From Alphaproteobacteria bacterium (lineage in GTDB: Bacteria > Pseudomonadota > Alphaproteobacteria > CACIAM-22H2): a stretch of DNA of 6,842 bases. This document shows, one piece after another, positions 1 to 5,635 of this stretch. The stretch lies in the NCBI GenBank assembly GCA_947500965.1, contig CANMWW010000116.1:1-6842 (forward strand). The letters are read 5' to 3'. The position numbers and the translations under genes are program-made. Each line of letters starts with the position of its first letter. Position 1 is the stretch's first letter. The notes under the pieces are model-generated. The model saw nothing but the letters and a program-made list of their open reading frames with translations. It was not told the origin of the DNA and made no database searches.

Positions 1-149
1 GACATCGTCGACGATCCGCAGCATCTCGGGCCCTGGGTGCGCGAGAACCCGCTCGTGCGTCCGAACCTGGAGCAGCTCACGCAGCTCAACCAGTGGGTCG
101 CGTTCCCGGGTGCGAACTACCGTCAGATCTCGCGCATCCAGGTCGCGGC
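1..149. repeat. Direct terminal repeat, copy 1 (identical to 6694-6842)
   Basis: The first 149 bases are repeated without mismatch as the last 149 bases of the window, in the same orientation. The repeat lies wholly inside a solute-binding-protein coding sequence and has no mobile-element end or inverted repeat. Joining the two copies keeps the reading frame and completes that gene. An overlap of this kind is what an assembler leaves at the ends of a closed (circular or tandemly repeated) graph path, so it is probably one locus written twice, not two genomic copies. Confidence 0.97.
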
Positions 150-240
150 GGTGAACGAAGCGGCGTTCGGCGAGGGCGATGTCGGCAAGGTGATGCGCGA
201 GGCGCAGGAGCGCGCCCAGGCGCTGATGCCGCGCGCGTGA
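1..240 (+). CDS. ABC transporter extracellular solute-binding protein, C-terminal part (continues from 6693)
   Basis: This open frame enters from the window edge and stops with TGA at 238-240, giving 79 residues with no start of its own. Its first 149 bases are identical to, and in the same codon phase as, the end of the gene starting at 5632, so it is the C-terminus of that gene across the circular junction (residues 355-433 of 433). It encodes the helical C-terminal end typical of family 1 (UgpB-type) sugar-binding proteins, ending in an alternating Ala/Glu/Arg helix. The stop overlaps the GTG start of the downstream permease (GTGA, 237-240), indicating translational coupling. An internal ATG at 37 is in frame but is not a real start: the protein clearly extends upstream. 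Confidence 0.9.
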   Translation, partial: DIVDDPQHLGPWVRENPLVRPNLEQLTQLNQWVAFPGANYRQISRIQVAAVNEAAFGEGDVGKVMREAQERAQALMPRA

Positions 241-1187
241 CCCAGGCCCTCCCGTTCGAGGCGCGGATCGAGCGCGACGACGCGCGATCCGCGGCGCGCC
301 AGCTGCGCCTGCCGGGCTGGGTGGTGCCCGCGCTGTTCCTCGCGCCGGCCTTCGCGACGCTCGCCGCCTGGATCTACTGGCCGCTGCTCGAGGCGCTCCG
401 TCTCAGCTTCTACGAGTGGAACCTGCTGCCGACGACGGAGCCCGTCTTCGTCGGGCTCGACAACTACCGCAACCTGCTGGCGCTCGCCGAGCTGCGCGCG
501 GCGGCGTGGAACACGGTCGTCTACACGCTCGGCCTGCTGCCGCTGACCGTCGGCCTACCGCTGCTGATCGCGCTGATGACCCGCGAGGCGGTCGGCCGTG
601 CCGGCGCCGTCTATCGCGCGATCATCTTCGTGCCGATGATCATCGCGCCGGTCGTCGTCGCCGTCGTCTGGCGCTGGCTGCTCAATCCCAATCACGGCAT
701 CGTCAACAAGCTGCTCGAAGCACTCGGCTTGCCGGCGATGCGCTTCCTCCAGGACGCGGACACCGCGATTTGGACGATCATCTTCATCACCGGCTGGAAG
801 CTGGTCGGCTTCTCGACCCTGCTCTTCGCGGCGGCGATGACCAACATCGAATCGAGCCTGATCGAGGCCGCGCGCATCGACGGTGCCAGCGAGGGCCAGG
901 TGGCGCGACGCATCGTCGTTCCGCTGATCGCGCCGACGACGATCTTCCTGACGGTCCTCACCGTGCTTCACGGTGCACAGTGGAGCTTCGTCTACATCAA
1001 CGTGCTGACCCAGGGCGGGCCGCGCAACGCGACGACGAATCTCTACTACCTGCTCTGGGAATACGGCTTCAGCACCTTCGCCATCGGCTGGAGCACGGCC
1101 GCCGGCATGCTGCTCTTCGCCGCCTTCGCGGTCTTCGCCGCGTTCGGCCTTTCGGCCATGCAGCGCAACGACCGCCATGCGGGCTGA
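237..1187 (+). CDS. ABC transporter permease, UgpA/MalF-type (binding-protein-dependent sugar transport)
   Basis: This is an inner-membrane subunit that forms half of the translocation channel of a carbohydrate-type ABC importer. The 316-residue protein has a hydrophobic first membrane segment at about residues 28-50 after a short charged N-terminus, followed by about five further hydrophobic stretches, the usual size and layout for UgpA-like permeases. The cytoplasmic EAA loop that docks the ATPase is clear: EAARIDGA at residues 210-217 followed by a VVPLIAP segment. The GTG at 237 is preferred as start because it overlaps the preceding stop by 4 nt and places a normal-length N-terminus before the first membrane helix. 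The same frame is open upstream to 93, but that part lies inside the binding-protein gene and is not plausible protein. The exact substrate is not readable from the sequence; sugars, polyols or glycerol-3-phosphate are the usual cargo. Confidence 0.93.
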   Translation: MTQALPFEARIERDDARSAARQLRLPGWVVPALFLAPAFATLAAWIYWPLLEALRLSFYEWNLLPTTEPVFVGLDNYRNLLALAELRAAAWNTVVYTLGLLPLTVGLPLLIALMTREAVGRAGAVYRAIIFVPMIIAPVVVAVVWRWLLNPNHGIVNKLLEALGLPAMRFLQDADTAIWTIIFITGWKLVGFSTLLFAAAMTNIESSLIEAARIDGASEGQVARRIVVPLIAPTTIFLTVLTVLHGAQWSFVYINVLTQGGPRNATTNLYYLLWEYGFSTFAIGWSTAAGMLLFAAFAVFAAFGLSAMQRNDRHAG

Positions 1188-1995
1188 GTCGCTCGCGGCG
1201 AGGCTGCGCAGCCACGCGCTGCTGACCACGCTGAGCCTGGTCGCGATCCTGCCGCTCTACTGGATGTTCGTGACCGCGCTGCGCGCGCCGAACGAGATCT
1301 TCTCGACGGTGCCGTGGCCGGAGAATCCGTCGCTCGCGAACTTCACCTACATCCTCGGCGGCGTGCCGATCCTGCGCATGCTGTGGAACACGCTGGTGGT
1401 CGCCACGCTCACGACGGCGGCGCAGCTGATCACCGCGCTGCTCGCCGCCTACGCCTTCGCGCGCTGGAAGAACCGCTGGTCGCAGGCGCTTTTCGCGCTG
1501 TTGACGGTGACCTGGCTGATCCCGGCCCAGGTCGTGATGGTGCCCGGGTACCTGCTTGTCACGCGGCTCGACATGCTCGACACGCTCGCGGGGCTGGTCA
1601 TCCCGCATGCCGCCTCCGCCTTCGCGATCATCGTGCTCTACCAGACCCTGCGCGCCTTCCCGACGGAGCTGATCGAGGCCGCGGTCGTCGACGGCGCCGG
1701 GCACTTGCGCATCCTGCACTCGCTGATCGTGCCCAACATCAAGCCGGCGCTCGCCTCGCTCGCGATCCTGCTCTTCATATCGAGCTGGAACGATTATTTC
1801 TGGCCGCTGCTGGTGACGCGTAGCCAGGAGAGCGCGGTTATCCAGATCGGTCTGCAGATGTTCATGACGCAGGAGGGCAACCAATGGGGACCGCTGATGG
1901 CGGCCTCGAGCCTCGCCAGCTTGCCGCTGCTCGCGGTCTATCTCGTGCTGCAGAAGCGCATCGTCGATTCCTTCCTGCGCTCCGGACTCAAATAG
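1177..1995 (+). CDS. ABC transporter permease, UgpE/MalG-type (carbohydrate importer)
   Basis: This is the second membrane subunit of the importer, predicted to pair with the permease encoded just upstream. It has 272 residues, standard for the MalG/UgpE group. An N-terminal membrane segment at about residues 14-36 is followed by the typical periplasmic stretch ending in PWPENPSLANF, then further hydrophobic helices. The EAA loop is EAAVVDGA at residues 167-174, followed by LIVPNIKPALA. The C-terminus has the short positively charged tail (QKRIVDSFLRSGLK) usual for this family. The ATG at 1177 overlaps the upstream gene by 11 nt without a strong Shine-Dalgarno sequence, so translation is probably coupled. 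The stop at 1993-1995 is only 6 nt from the stop of a convergent gene, with no terminator between them. An ATPase gene often follows in such operons; here none does. Confidence 0.93.
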   Translation: MRAESLAARLRSHALLTTLSLVAILPLYWMFVTALRAPNEIFSTVPWPENPSLANFTYILGGVPILRMLWNTLVVATLTTAAQLITALLAAYAFARWKNRWSQALFALLTVTWLIPAQVVMVPGYLLVTRLDMLDTLAGLVIPHAASAFAIIVLYQTLRAFPTELIEAAVVDGAGHLRILHSLIVPNIKPALASLAILLFISSWNDYFWPLLVTRSQESAVIQIGLQMFMTQEGNQWGPLMAASSLASLPLLAVYLVLQKRIVDSFLRSGLK

Positions 1996-2001
1996 CCCGC
2001 A

Positions 2002-2843
2002 TCACATCGGATCGAGTGGCGCGATCGGGCGGCGGACCTTCTTGTAGGTGACGCGCGTGGGATCCGGCGGGAACGGGCCGCCGGTGTCGAGGTGATGGAT
2101 CGCGTGTGCGATCTTCGAGAACGCGGCGTGGAAGTGGTTCGAGGACTTCACGACCACGATCTTTTTCGCCTGAAGGTCGACACCGAGCTTCGTGAACGCC
2201 TCGGGCGCGAAGGTCTGCGTGCGCTTCGTGCCGAGCACGATGTCGAGCGATCCGATGCTCACCGCCGCCGCGGGGCCGAACGAGACGAGGCTCTGCTCGA
2301 AGGGGATCACGAGGTCGTCGGTCACCGCGCGCACGACCACATGCGCGTCGACCGGTCGGCCCGAGACCGGCGTGGCCTTGCCGCCGAGGCGCAGCCAGAG
2401 ATTTCCGCCAGCGCCCGCCGAACGGCAGAACTCGACCGCGATCGGGTCCCAGAGCACGCCGATCGCGGCGGGAATGTGGGGATGCTCGAGCAGACGCTCG
2501 ATCATGATCGCGCCGTCGCCGGGCACGCCGCCGCCGGGATTGTCCCAGCGATCGGCGAAGACGATCGGCTGACCGGGATAGCCGTTCGCGACCGCGACGG
2601 TCTCCTCCGGCTTCACATGCTTGGGCGAGCCGGCGCGGCCCATCGCGACGAGCTCGCGACCGAGCATCACCGCGAGCGCGTCGGCCTTCGCCTTGTCGGC
2701 GTCGGCGATGACCAGCACCTTGCTGCCGACCTCGGGCACGTCGGCGGCGTGGAAGCCGTGGCCGATCGAGATCGACAGGATGCCGTTCTTCCCTTCCAGC
2801 GCCTGCACGCGCTCGATGAAGGCGCGGCCCACCGGATTGCTGG
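2002..2843 (-). pseudogene. M81 family metallopeptidase (MlrC-like), C-terminal part only, 5' end lost at IS91 junction
   Basis: The minus-strand frame encodes about 280 residues matching the C-terminal half of the M81/MlrC family, whose members are about 490 residues long and are named after microcystinase C. Recognisable blocks, counted from the GTG at 2832, are ILSISIGHGF (18-27), DRWDNPGGGVPGD (94-106, the family's Gly-rich Asp-containing signature) and the near-terminal VVKSSNHFHAAF, ending with a normal stop at 2002-2004. Homologous-looking sequence extends a few codons upstream of the GTG (ATTSNP) and then meets an IS91-type transposase remnant at about 2844; the frame closes at 2884-2886. 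The N-terminal domain is absent. The GTG at 2832 has no convincing ribosome site and is not the native start. The gene converges on the permease operon (6 nt between stops). The family assignment is from remembered family motifs; most M81 members have unknown substrates. Confidence 0.85.
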
Positions 2844-2846
2844 TAG

Positions 2847-3320
2847 TTGCGCTGGGACGGCGCCGCGCGCGTGACGTTCGAACTCAAGACACCCTGGCGC
2901 GACGGCACAACCCATCTCGAGATGACACCGATCGACTTCATGGAACGCCTGGCAGCCCTGGTGCCCCGCCCGCGTCTTCACTTGATCCGCTTCCACGGTG
3001 TCCTCGCGCCGAATGCGAAACTGCGTGCGATGGTCGTCGCGCAATCGCCCGGATCCGCGCGCCCCAGGCATGACTGCCGCCCATCGGGCGGCGCCGACGC
3101 GGCGGCTTCGGTCGGTCGAGCGGATGCGCCCGCGCCCCGGCCAGGCTTGCGCTGGGCCGACCTGATGCGCCGGGTCTACGACATCGACATGCGCACCTGC
3201 CCGAATTGCGGCCAGGGCAGGCTCGAGCCCATCGCGACGATCCTCGACCCGGACGTCATCGCCCGCATCCTCGCCGCAATGGACCGCTTCGCGCGGGCGC
3301 CGCGGGCGCCGCCGGCCTGA
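2847..3320 (+). pseudogene. IS91 family transposase, C-terminal fragment
   Basis: The frame gives 157 residues from TTG 2847 to TGA 3320. The sequence is typical of the last third of IS91-family rolling-circle transposases: KTPWRDGTTHL (residues 14-24), PRLHLIRFHGVLAP (42-55), a variable low-complexity linker (about 63-96), then WADLMRRVYDID and a CPNCG knuckle with cysteines at 118 and 121 before a short Arg/Pro/Ala tail. The upstream codon (2844-2846) is a stop in this frame, and MlrC-like sequence begins there on the other strand, so the first two thirds, including the catalytic residues, are missing. The TTG is simply the first start-like codon and is probably not used. The fragment cannot supply transposition activity by itself; an intact relative elsewhere in the genome could still act on its end. 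Confidence 0.88.
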
Positions 3321-3571
3321 AGCGGTCCGCATCGCACCTGCGCGTCACCGCCTCGCCAACCCCCGATGCGCCGCGCCCGCGGCCTGCGGTGCATACGCAT
3401 GGGCTGCGTCGCCCCCGATCGACACGGATTGGGTCCGAAGGCGCCGCGACCGACGCTCCTGCCAACCCGAACACGCCGGGGACCACACGCCAGGACCGAG
3501 ATTCGGGCGCTTTTGCGCGCGCCGCCGCCGAACCCGCCTCCGCATCGACATTTGACAGGCAAGGCCGGATG
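3321..3571. other. Non-coding 3' region of the IS91 remnant
   Basis: No supported gene lies in these ~250 bp. Long open frames on both strands here are composition artefacts, rich in Arg, Ala and Pro, with no family resemblance. The position, between the transposase stop and the oriIS-like terminus, fits the 3' untranslated tail of IS91-type elements. A small dyad GCGC-TTTT-GCGC (3507-3518), inside a wider weak pairing TTCGG (3502-3506) with CCGAA (3528-3532), could form a hairpin near the transposition origin, but in such GC-rich DNA it may be chance. Confidence 0.5.
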
Positions 3572-3592
3572 GCGTTTGTTTTTCCTATCGCG
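3572..3592 (+). other. oriIS-like terminus of the IS91-family element
   Basis: These 21 bases contain GCGTTTG (3572-3578) and, three bases on, TTCCTAT (3582-3588). From memory, the oriIS terminus reported for ISCR1 has the same two blocks at the same spacing, with three different bases between them and a different last four bases. The site is in the expected position, downstream of the transposase 3' end, and coincides with the point where PhyH coding similarity begins on the other strand. That agreement from two directions supports it as the element boundary. The bases just outside do not match the GTTC/CTTG-type target tetranucleotides usually associated with IS91, which lowers confidence about the exact edge. 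Confidence 0.55.
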
Positions 3593-3846
3593 TGATCGAG
3601 GACATCGCGCACGTCGACTTCGATCTCGGCCAGCTCGTCGGCGCCGAGCACGCCCTCGAAGACGTAGAAGCCGCAGCGCCAATAGGCGTCGAGGATGTCG
3701 CGATGGATCCGCCCATCGGCGCCGAAGCGGATCGGCCCGCGATTGCCCAGCGTCGCGGCCCGACGCGCGCCCGTGGCGAGATAGGCCTCCATCGCCGCCT
3801 GCTCGTCGCCGTAGTCGATCGCATTGTGTTCGATACGTGTGGCCAT
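3589..3846 (-). pseudogene. Phytanoyl-CoA dioxygenase (PhyH) family protein, N-terminal fragment cut by IS91 end
   Basis: From ATG at 3846-3844 the minus strand encodes about 86 residues resembling the start of PhyH-family Fe(II)/2-oxoglutarate-dependent oxygenases. The block GADGRIHRDILDAYWRCGFY followed by VFEGVLGADELAEI is the usual opening (a helix, then the 'GF/Y...V..GVL...EL' entry into the fold), and VRDVLDHA follows. Family members are usually 250-350 residues. The iron-binding His-x-Asp and distal His, and the 2-oxoglutarate-binding Arg, lie further on and are absent. After His85-Ala86 the frame runs into the IS91 end and continues as unrelated sequence to a stop at 3256-3258, giving a chimeric 196-codon frame that is unlikely to fold. 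The frame is open upstream to 3987, but the internal ATG at 3846 fits the family start. The gene is divergent from the phosphoesterase operon. Confidence 0.78.
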
Positions 3847-4001
3847 GATCGAGCCGCCCGGCACGCAACCTGTCCCGCTCTTGCGAAGGATGCGGATCCT
3901 AACCGACCGCGAGCACGGTCGTCGCCAACCGTGCACGGGCCTGCAATCGACGTGTCTTCCGAATCGAGGAGCCTCTCCCTGCATCAAGAGGGAGTCATCC
4001 G
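3847..4001. promoter_or_regulatory. Divergent intergenic region with dyads; presumed operon promoter region
   Basis: This is the only gap in the window where a promoter for the five-gene operon could sit, since all downstream genes overlap. It separates the PhyH-like start (minus) from the phosphoesterase start (plus). It holds AGGAT-GCGG-ATCCT (3887-3900) and a perfect 7-bp inverted repeat GCACGGT / ACCGTGC with an 8-nt spacer (3913-3934), whose half-site centres are 15 bp apart; this could be a repressor operator or a hairpin. I could not identify convincing -35/-10 boxes, so the promoter assignment rests on layout. Confidence 0.4.
3975..3994 (+). promoter_or_regulatory. Short hairpin overlapping the Shine-Dalgarno sequence of the phosphoesterase gene
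   Basis: CTCCCT (3975-3980) is perfectly complementary to AGGGAG (3989-3994), with an 8-nt loop. The right arm is the core of the ribosome-binding site AAGAGGGAG (3986-3994), which lies 7 nt before the ATG at 4002. In RNA this 6-bp stem would mask the site for the first gene of the operon, which could modulate translation. The stem is short and may be coincidental. Confidence 0.35.
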
Positions 4002-4880
4002 ATGAGCTTCGTTGTCGCGCAGATCACCGACACGCATCTCGCGCTCACCAAGCCGTTCTTCCGCGACAATTTCGCGGTCGCCGCGGCGGCGATTCGCGCC
4101 TCGAAGCCCGACCTGGTGATCAACACCGGCGACGTCTCGGTGAACGGCGCCGATCTGCGCGAGGACCTCGTCGCCGCGAAGGGAATGCACGACGCGCTCG
4201 GTCTGCCCTGGATTGCCGTACCCGGGAACCACGACCTCGGCGACACGCAGGAGACCGCGCGAAAGCAGCCGATCAACGACGAGCGTCGTCGCCGCTGGCT
4301 CGATGTGTTCGGGCCGGATTTCTGGATGCGTGACGTGCCCGGCTGGCGCCTGCTCGGGATCAACGCGATGCTGCTCGGCAGCGATCTCGCCGCCGCCACG
4401 GAACAGGAGCAGTTCATCGCCGAGGCCGCGGCGGGTCTCGGCCAGCGTCAACTCGCGCTCTTCCTGCACAAGCCGCTCTTTGTAGAGTCGCCGGCCGATG
4501 ACGAGGTTTCCGGGCACACGCTGACGCCCAGGTCCCGCAGGATCCTGATGGCGGCGCTCGGCGGGATCACACCGCGGCTCGTCAGCTGCGGCCATCTGCA
4601 CGAGTACCGTGAGCGCGGCTTCGGCGATCTGCATCAGATCTGGGCGCCGGCGACGGCTTTCACGATCTCGGACTGGTTCATCCCGACCCATGGCGGCGAG
4701 CACATCGTCGGCTATGTGCGCCTCGCGTTCGACGTGGATGGCAGCTTCACCTCGCAGTTGGTGCAGCCCGAGGGGCTGGAGCCGCTCGACCTCGCGGATT
4801 ATCCCGAAGCCTACGGCGATCTGCGTCAGATCAAGGCGGCGATGGACGCGCAGAAGTCGCAGCTGGCGGCCGCGAAATGA
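4002..4880 (+). CDS. Calcineurin-like metallophosphoesterase (class III phosphodiesterase / CpdA-GpdQ type)
   Basis: This is a probable two-metal phosphohydrolase of 292 residues with the full ordered motif set: D10-x-H12 (ITDTH), G43-D44, GNHD at 75-78 (N76, H77), H156 in FLHKPL, and GHLH with H198 and H200. The size and motif spacing match the class III group that includes cyclic-nucleotide phosphodiesterase CpdA and the glycerophosphodiesterase GpdQ. No signal peptide is seen, so it is likely cytoplasmic. ATG 4002 is favoured by the strong site AAGAGGGAG 7 nt upstream and by the metal motif starting at residue 10, as usual. It is the first gene of the operon, and its stop overlaps the next start (ATGA, 4877-4880). 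Linkage to an importer suggests that it hydrolyses the imported phosphodiester or monoester, for instance a glycerophosphodiester; that is inference, and cyclic nucleotides remain possible. Confidence 0.9.
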   Translation: MSFVVAQITDTHLALTKPFFRDNFAVAAAAIRASKPDLVINTGDVSVNGADLREDLVAAKGMHDALGLPWIAVPGNHDLGDTQETARKQPINDERRRRWLDVFGPDFWMRDVPGWRLLGINAMLLGSDLAAATEQEQFIAEAAAGLGQRQLALFLHKPLFVESPADDEVSGHTLTPRSRRILMAALGGITPRLVSCGHLHEYRERGFGDLHQIWAPATAFTISDWFIPTHGGEHIVGYVRLAFDVDGSFTSQLVQPEGLEPLDLADYPEAYGDLRQIKAAMDAQKSQLAAAK

Positions 4881-5635
4881 CCACGATGCCGAGCGCGGGT
4901 CCGGTCGAGGGGCTGTCGAATTTTCGCGACTTTGGCGGCCTTGCGACTGCGGATGGCAGGCGCGTGGTCGCGGGCCGACTCTATCGCTCGGCCAATCCCG
5001 CGGGCGTCACACCCGAGGGAATGGCGCAGCTCGCCCGCTTCGGCATCGCCACCGTGATCGATCTGCGCGGGCTTGCCGAGCGCGCCAAGGCGCTCGCCGA
5101 CTTCACGCCCGCGCGGATCGCGGTCCGTCCGACGCCGATCGAGCCGAAGACCTCGGCGCGATTGCGCATGATGCTGGCCGAGCGCGAGGTCCGCGCCGCG
5201 CAGGTCCGCGACGTCATGATCGATTCCTACCGCGCCTATGTGGGCGAGGCGGCCGAGGCCTTCGGGGCGGCGCTCCACGCGATGCTCGCCGAGGCCGACG
5301 GGGCTGTCCTCGTGCACTGCACCGCGGGCAAGGACCGCACGGGCTTCGTGGTCGCGGTCATCCAGTCGGCCCTCGGCGTGCCGCGCAAAGCGATCGTCGA
5401 GGACTACCTCGCGACGAATCGTCATTGGGATCGCGTCAGCGCCTCCGGTCACCTGCCCTTGGACTCGGACGCGATCGAGCCGGTGCTCGTCGCCGACGCC
5501 GACTATCTCGCCGCCGCGTTCGAGGAAATCGATCGCCGCGACGGCGACGCGCGCGGCTTCATCCGTCGTGCGACCGCCGGCCGCGTGACGCATACGCATC
5601 TCGAATCCCTCGTCGAACGGAGCCAATCGTCATGA
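4877..5635 (+). CDS. Tyrosine-protein phosphatase family protein (Y_phosphatase3 / LipA-MptpB-like)
   Basis: The 252-residue protein carries the cysteine-phosphatase P-loop H147-C148-TAGKD-R154-TG, that is HCxxGxxR with the Lys-Asp insertion typical of the atypical bacterial lipid/tyrosine phosphatases. It opens with the family's N-terminal block LSNFRDFGGL (about residues 14-23), then GRLYRSANP and VIDLRG, as in LipA and MptpB relatives. C148 is the predicted nucleophile and R154 the phosphate-binding arginine. No secretion signal is apparent. Related enzymes dephosphorylate phosphotyrosine, phosphoinositides or other small phosphorylated molecules. Its start overlaps the phosphoesterase stop and its stop overlaps the binding-protein start (both ATGA), so all three are translated together. 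A metabolic role on an imported phosphorylated compound, following the phosphoesterase, is an inference from context; a signalling role cannot be excluded. Confidence 0.9.
   Translation: MTTMPSAGPVEGLSNFRDFGGLATADGRRVVAGRLYRSANPAGVTPEGMAQLARFGIATVIDLRGLAERAKALADFTPARIAVRPTPIEPKTSARLRMMLAEREVRAAQVRDVMIDSYRAYVGEAAEAFGAALHAMLAEADGAVLVHCTAGKDRTGFVVAVIQSALGVPRKAIVEDYLATNRHWDRVSASGHLPLDSDAIEPVLVADADYLAAAFEEIDRRDGDARGFIRRATAGRVTHTHLESLVERSQSS

Larger units (their letters stand above)
2845..3592 (+). mobile_element. IS91-family insertion sequence remnant (3' part with oriIS-like end)
   Basis: About 750 bp separate the broken MlrC-like gene from the broken PhyH-like gene. This stretch contains the C-terminal part of an IS91-type transposase, then about 270 bp without a credible gene, then a terminus resembling the origin end (oriIS) of IS91/ISCR elements at 3572-3592. 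Complete elements of this family are roughly 1.5-2 kb and carry a transposase of about 400-500 residues, so the 5' portion with the catalytic HUH and tyrosine motifs is gone. The left boundary (2843-2850) is inferred from where MlrC homology stops and transposase homology starts. The right boundary (about 3588-3592) is inferred from where PhyH homology resumes. IS91 elements make no target duplication, and none was seen. Confidence 0.8.

Noticed and set aside
93..236. Upstream extension of the first permease frame
   Set aside because: It overlaps the binding-protein C-terminus, is Arg/Gly-rich without family resemblance, and would put about 48 extra residues before the usual N-terminus; GTG at 237 with the 4-nt overlap is preferred.
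1069..1884. Long minus-strand open frame opposite the permeases
   Set aside because: It is an antisense shadow of two clear permease genes; its composition is Arg/Asp/Gln-rich and it has no recognisable domain.
1996..2060. Possible bidirectional terminator between the last permease and the MlrC-like gene
   Set aside because: Only 6 nt separate the stops. GCCCG/CGGGC complementarity spans a long loop and there is no T run, so it is not supported.
2092..2874. Plus-strand open frame opposite the MlrC-like fragment
   Set aside because: It is Arg/Asp/Ala-rich antisense shadow with no family resemblance.
1988..2941. Alternative minus-strand frame (317 codons) over the MlrC-like region
   Set aside because: The overlapping frame 2002-2843 carries the M81/MlrC motifs; this one is a low-complexity Arg-rich shadow that also crosses the IS junction.
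3206..3595. Plus-strand frame across the transposase 3' end and IS tail
   Set aside because: It is a frame-shifted overlap of the transposase with a Pro/Arg/Ala-rich product; no homology is recognisable and it ends at the IS boundary by chance.
3849..3987. N-terminal extension of the PhyH-like frame to ATG at 3987
   Set aside because: The extra 47 residues do not resemble the family and would fill the intergenic region; ATG at 3846 gives the expected start.
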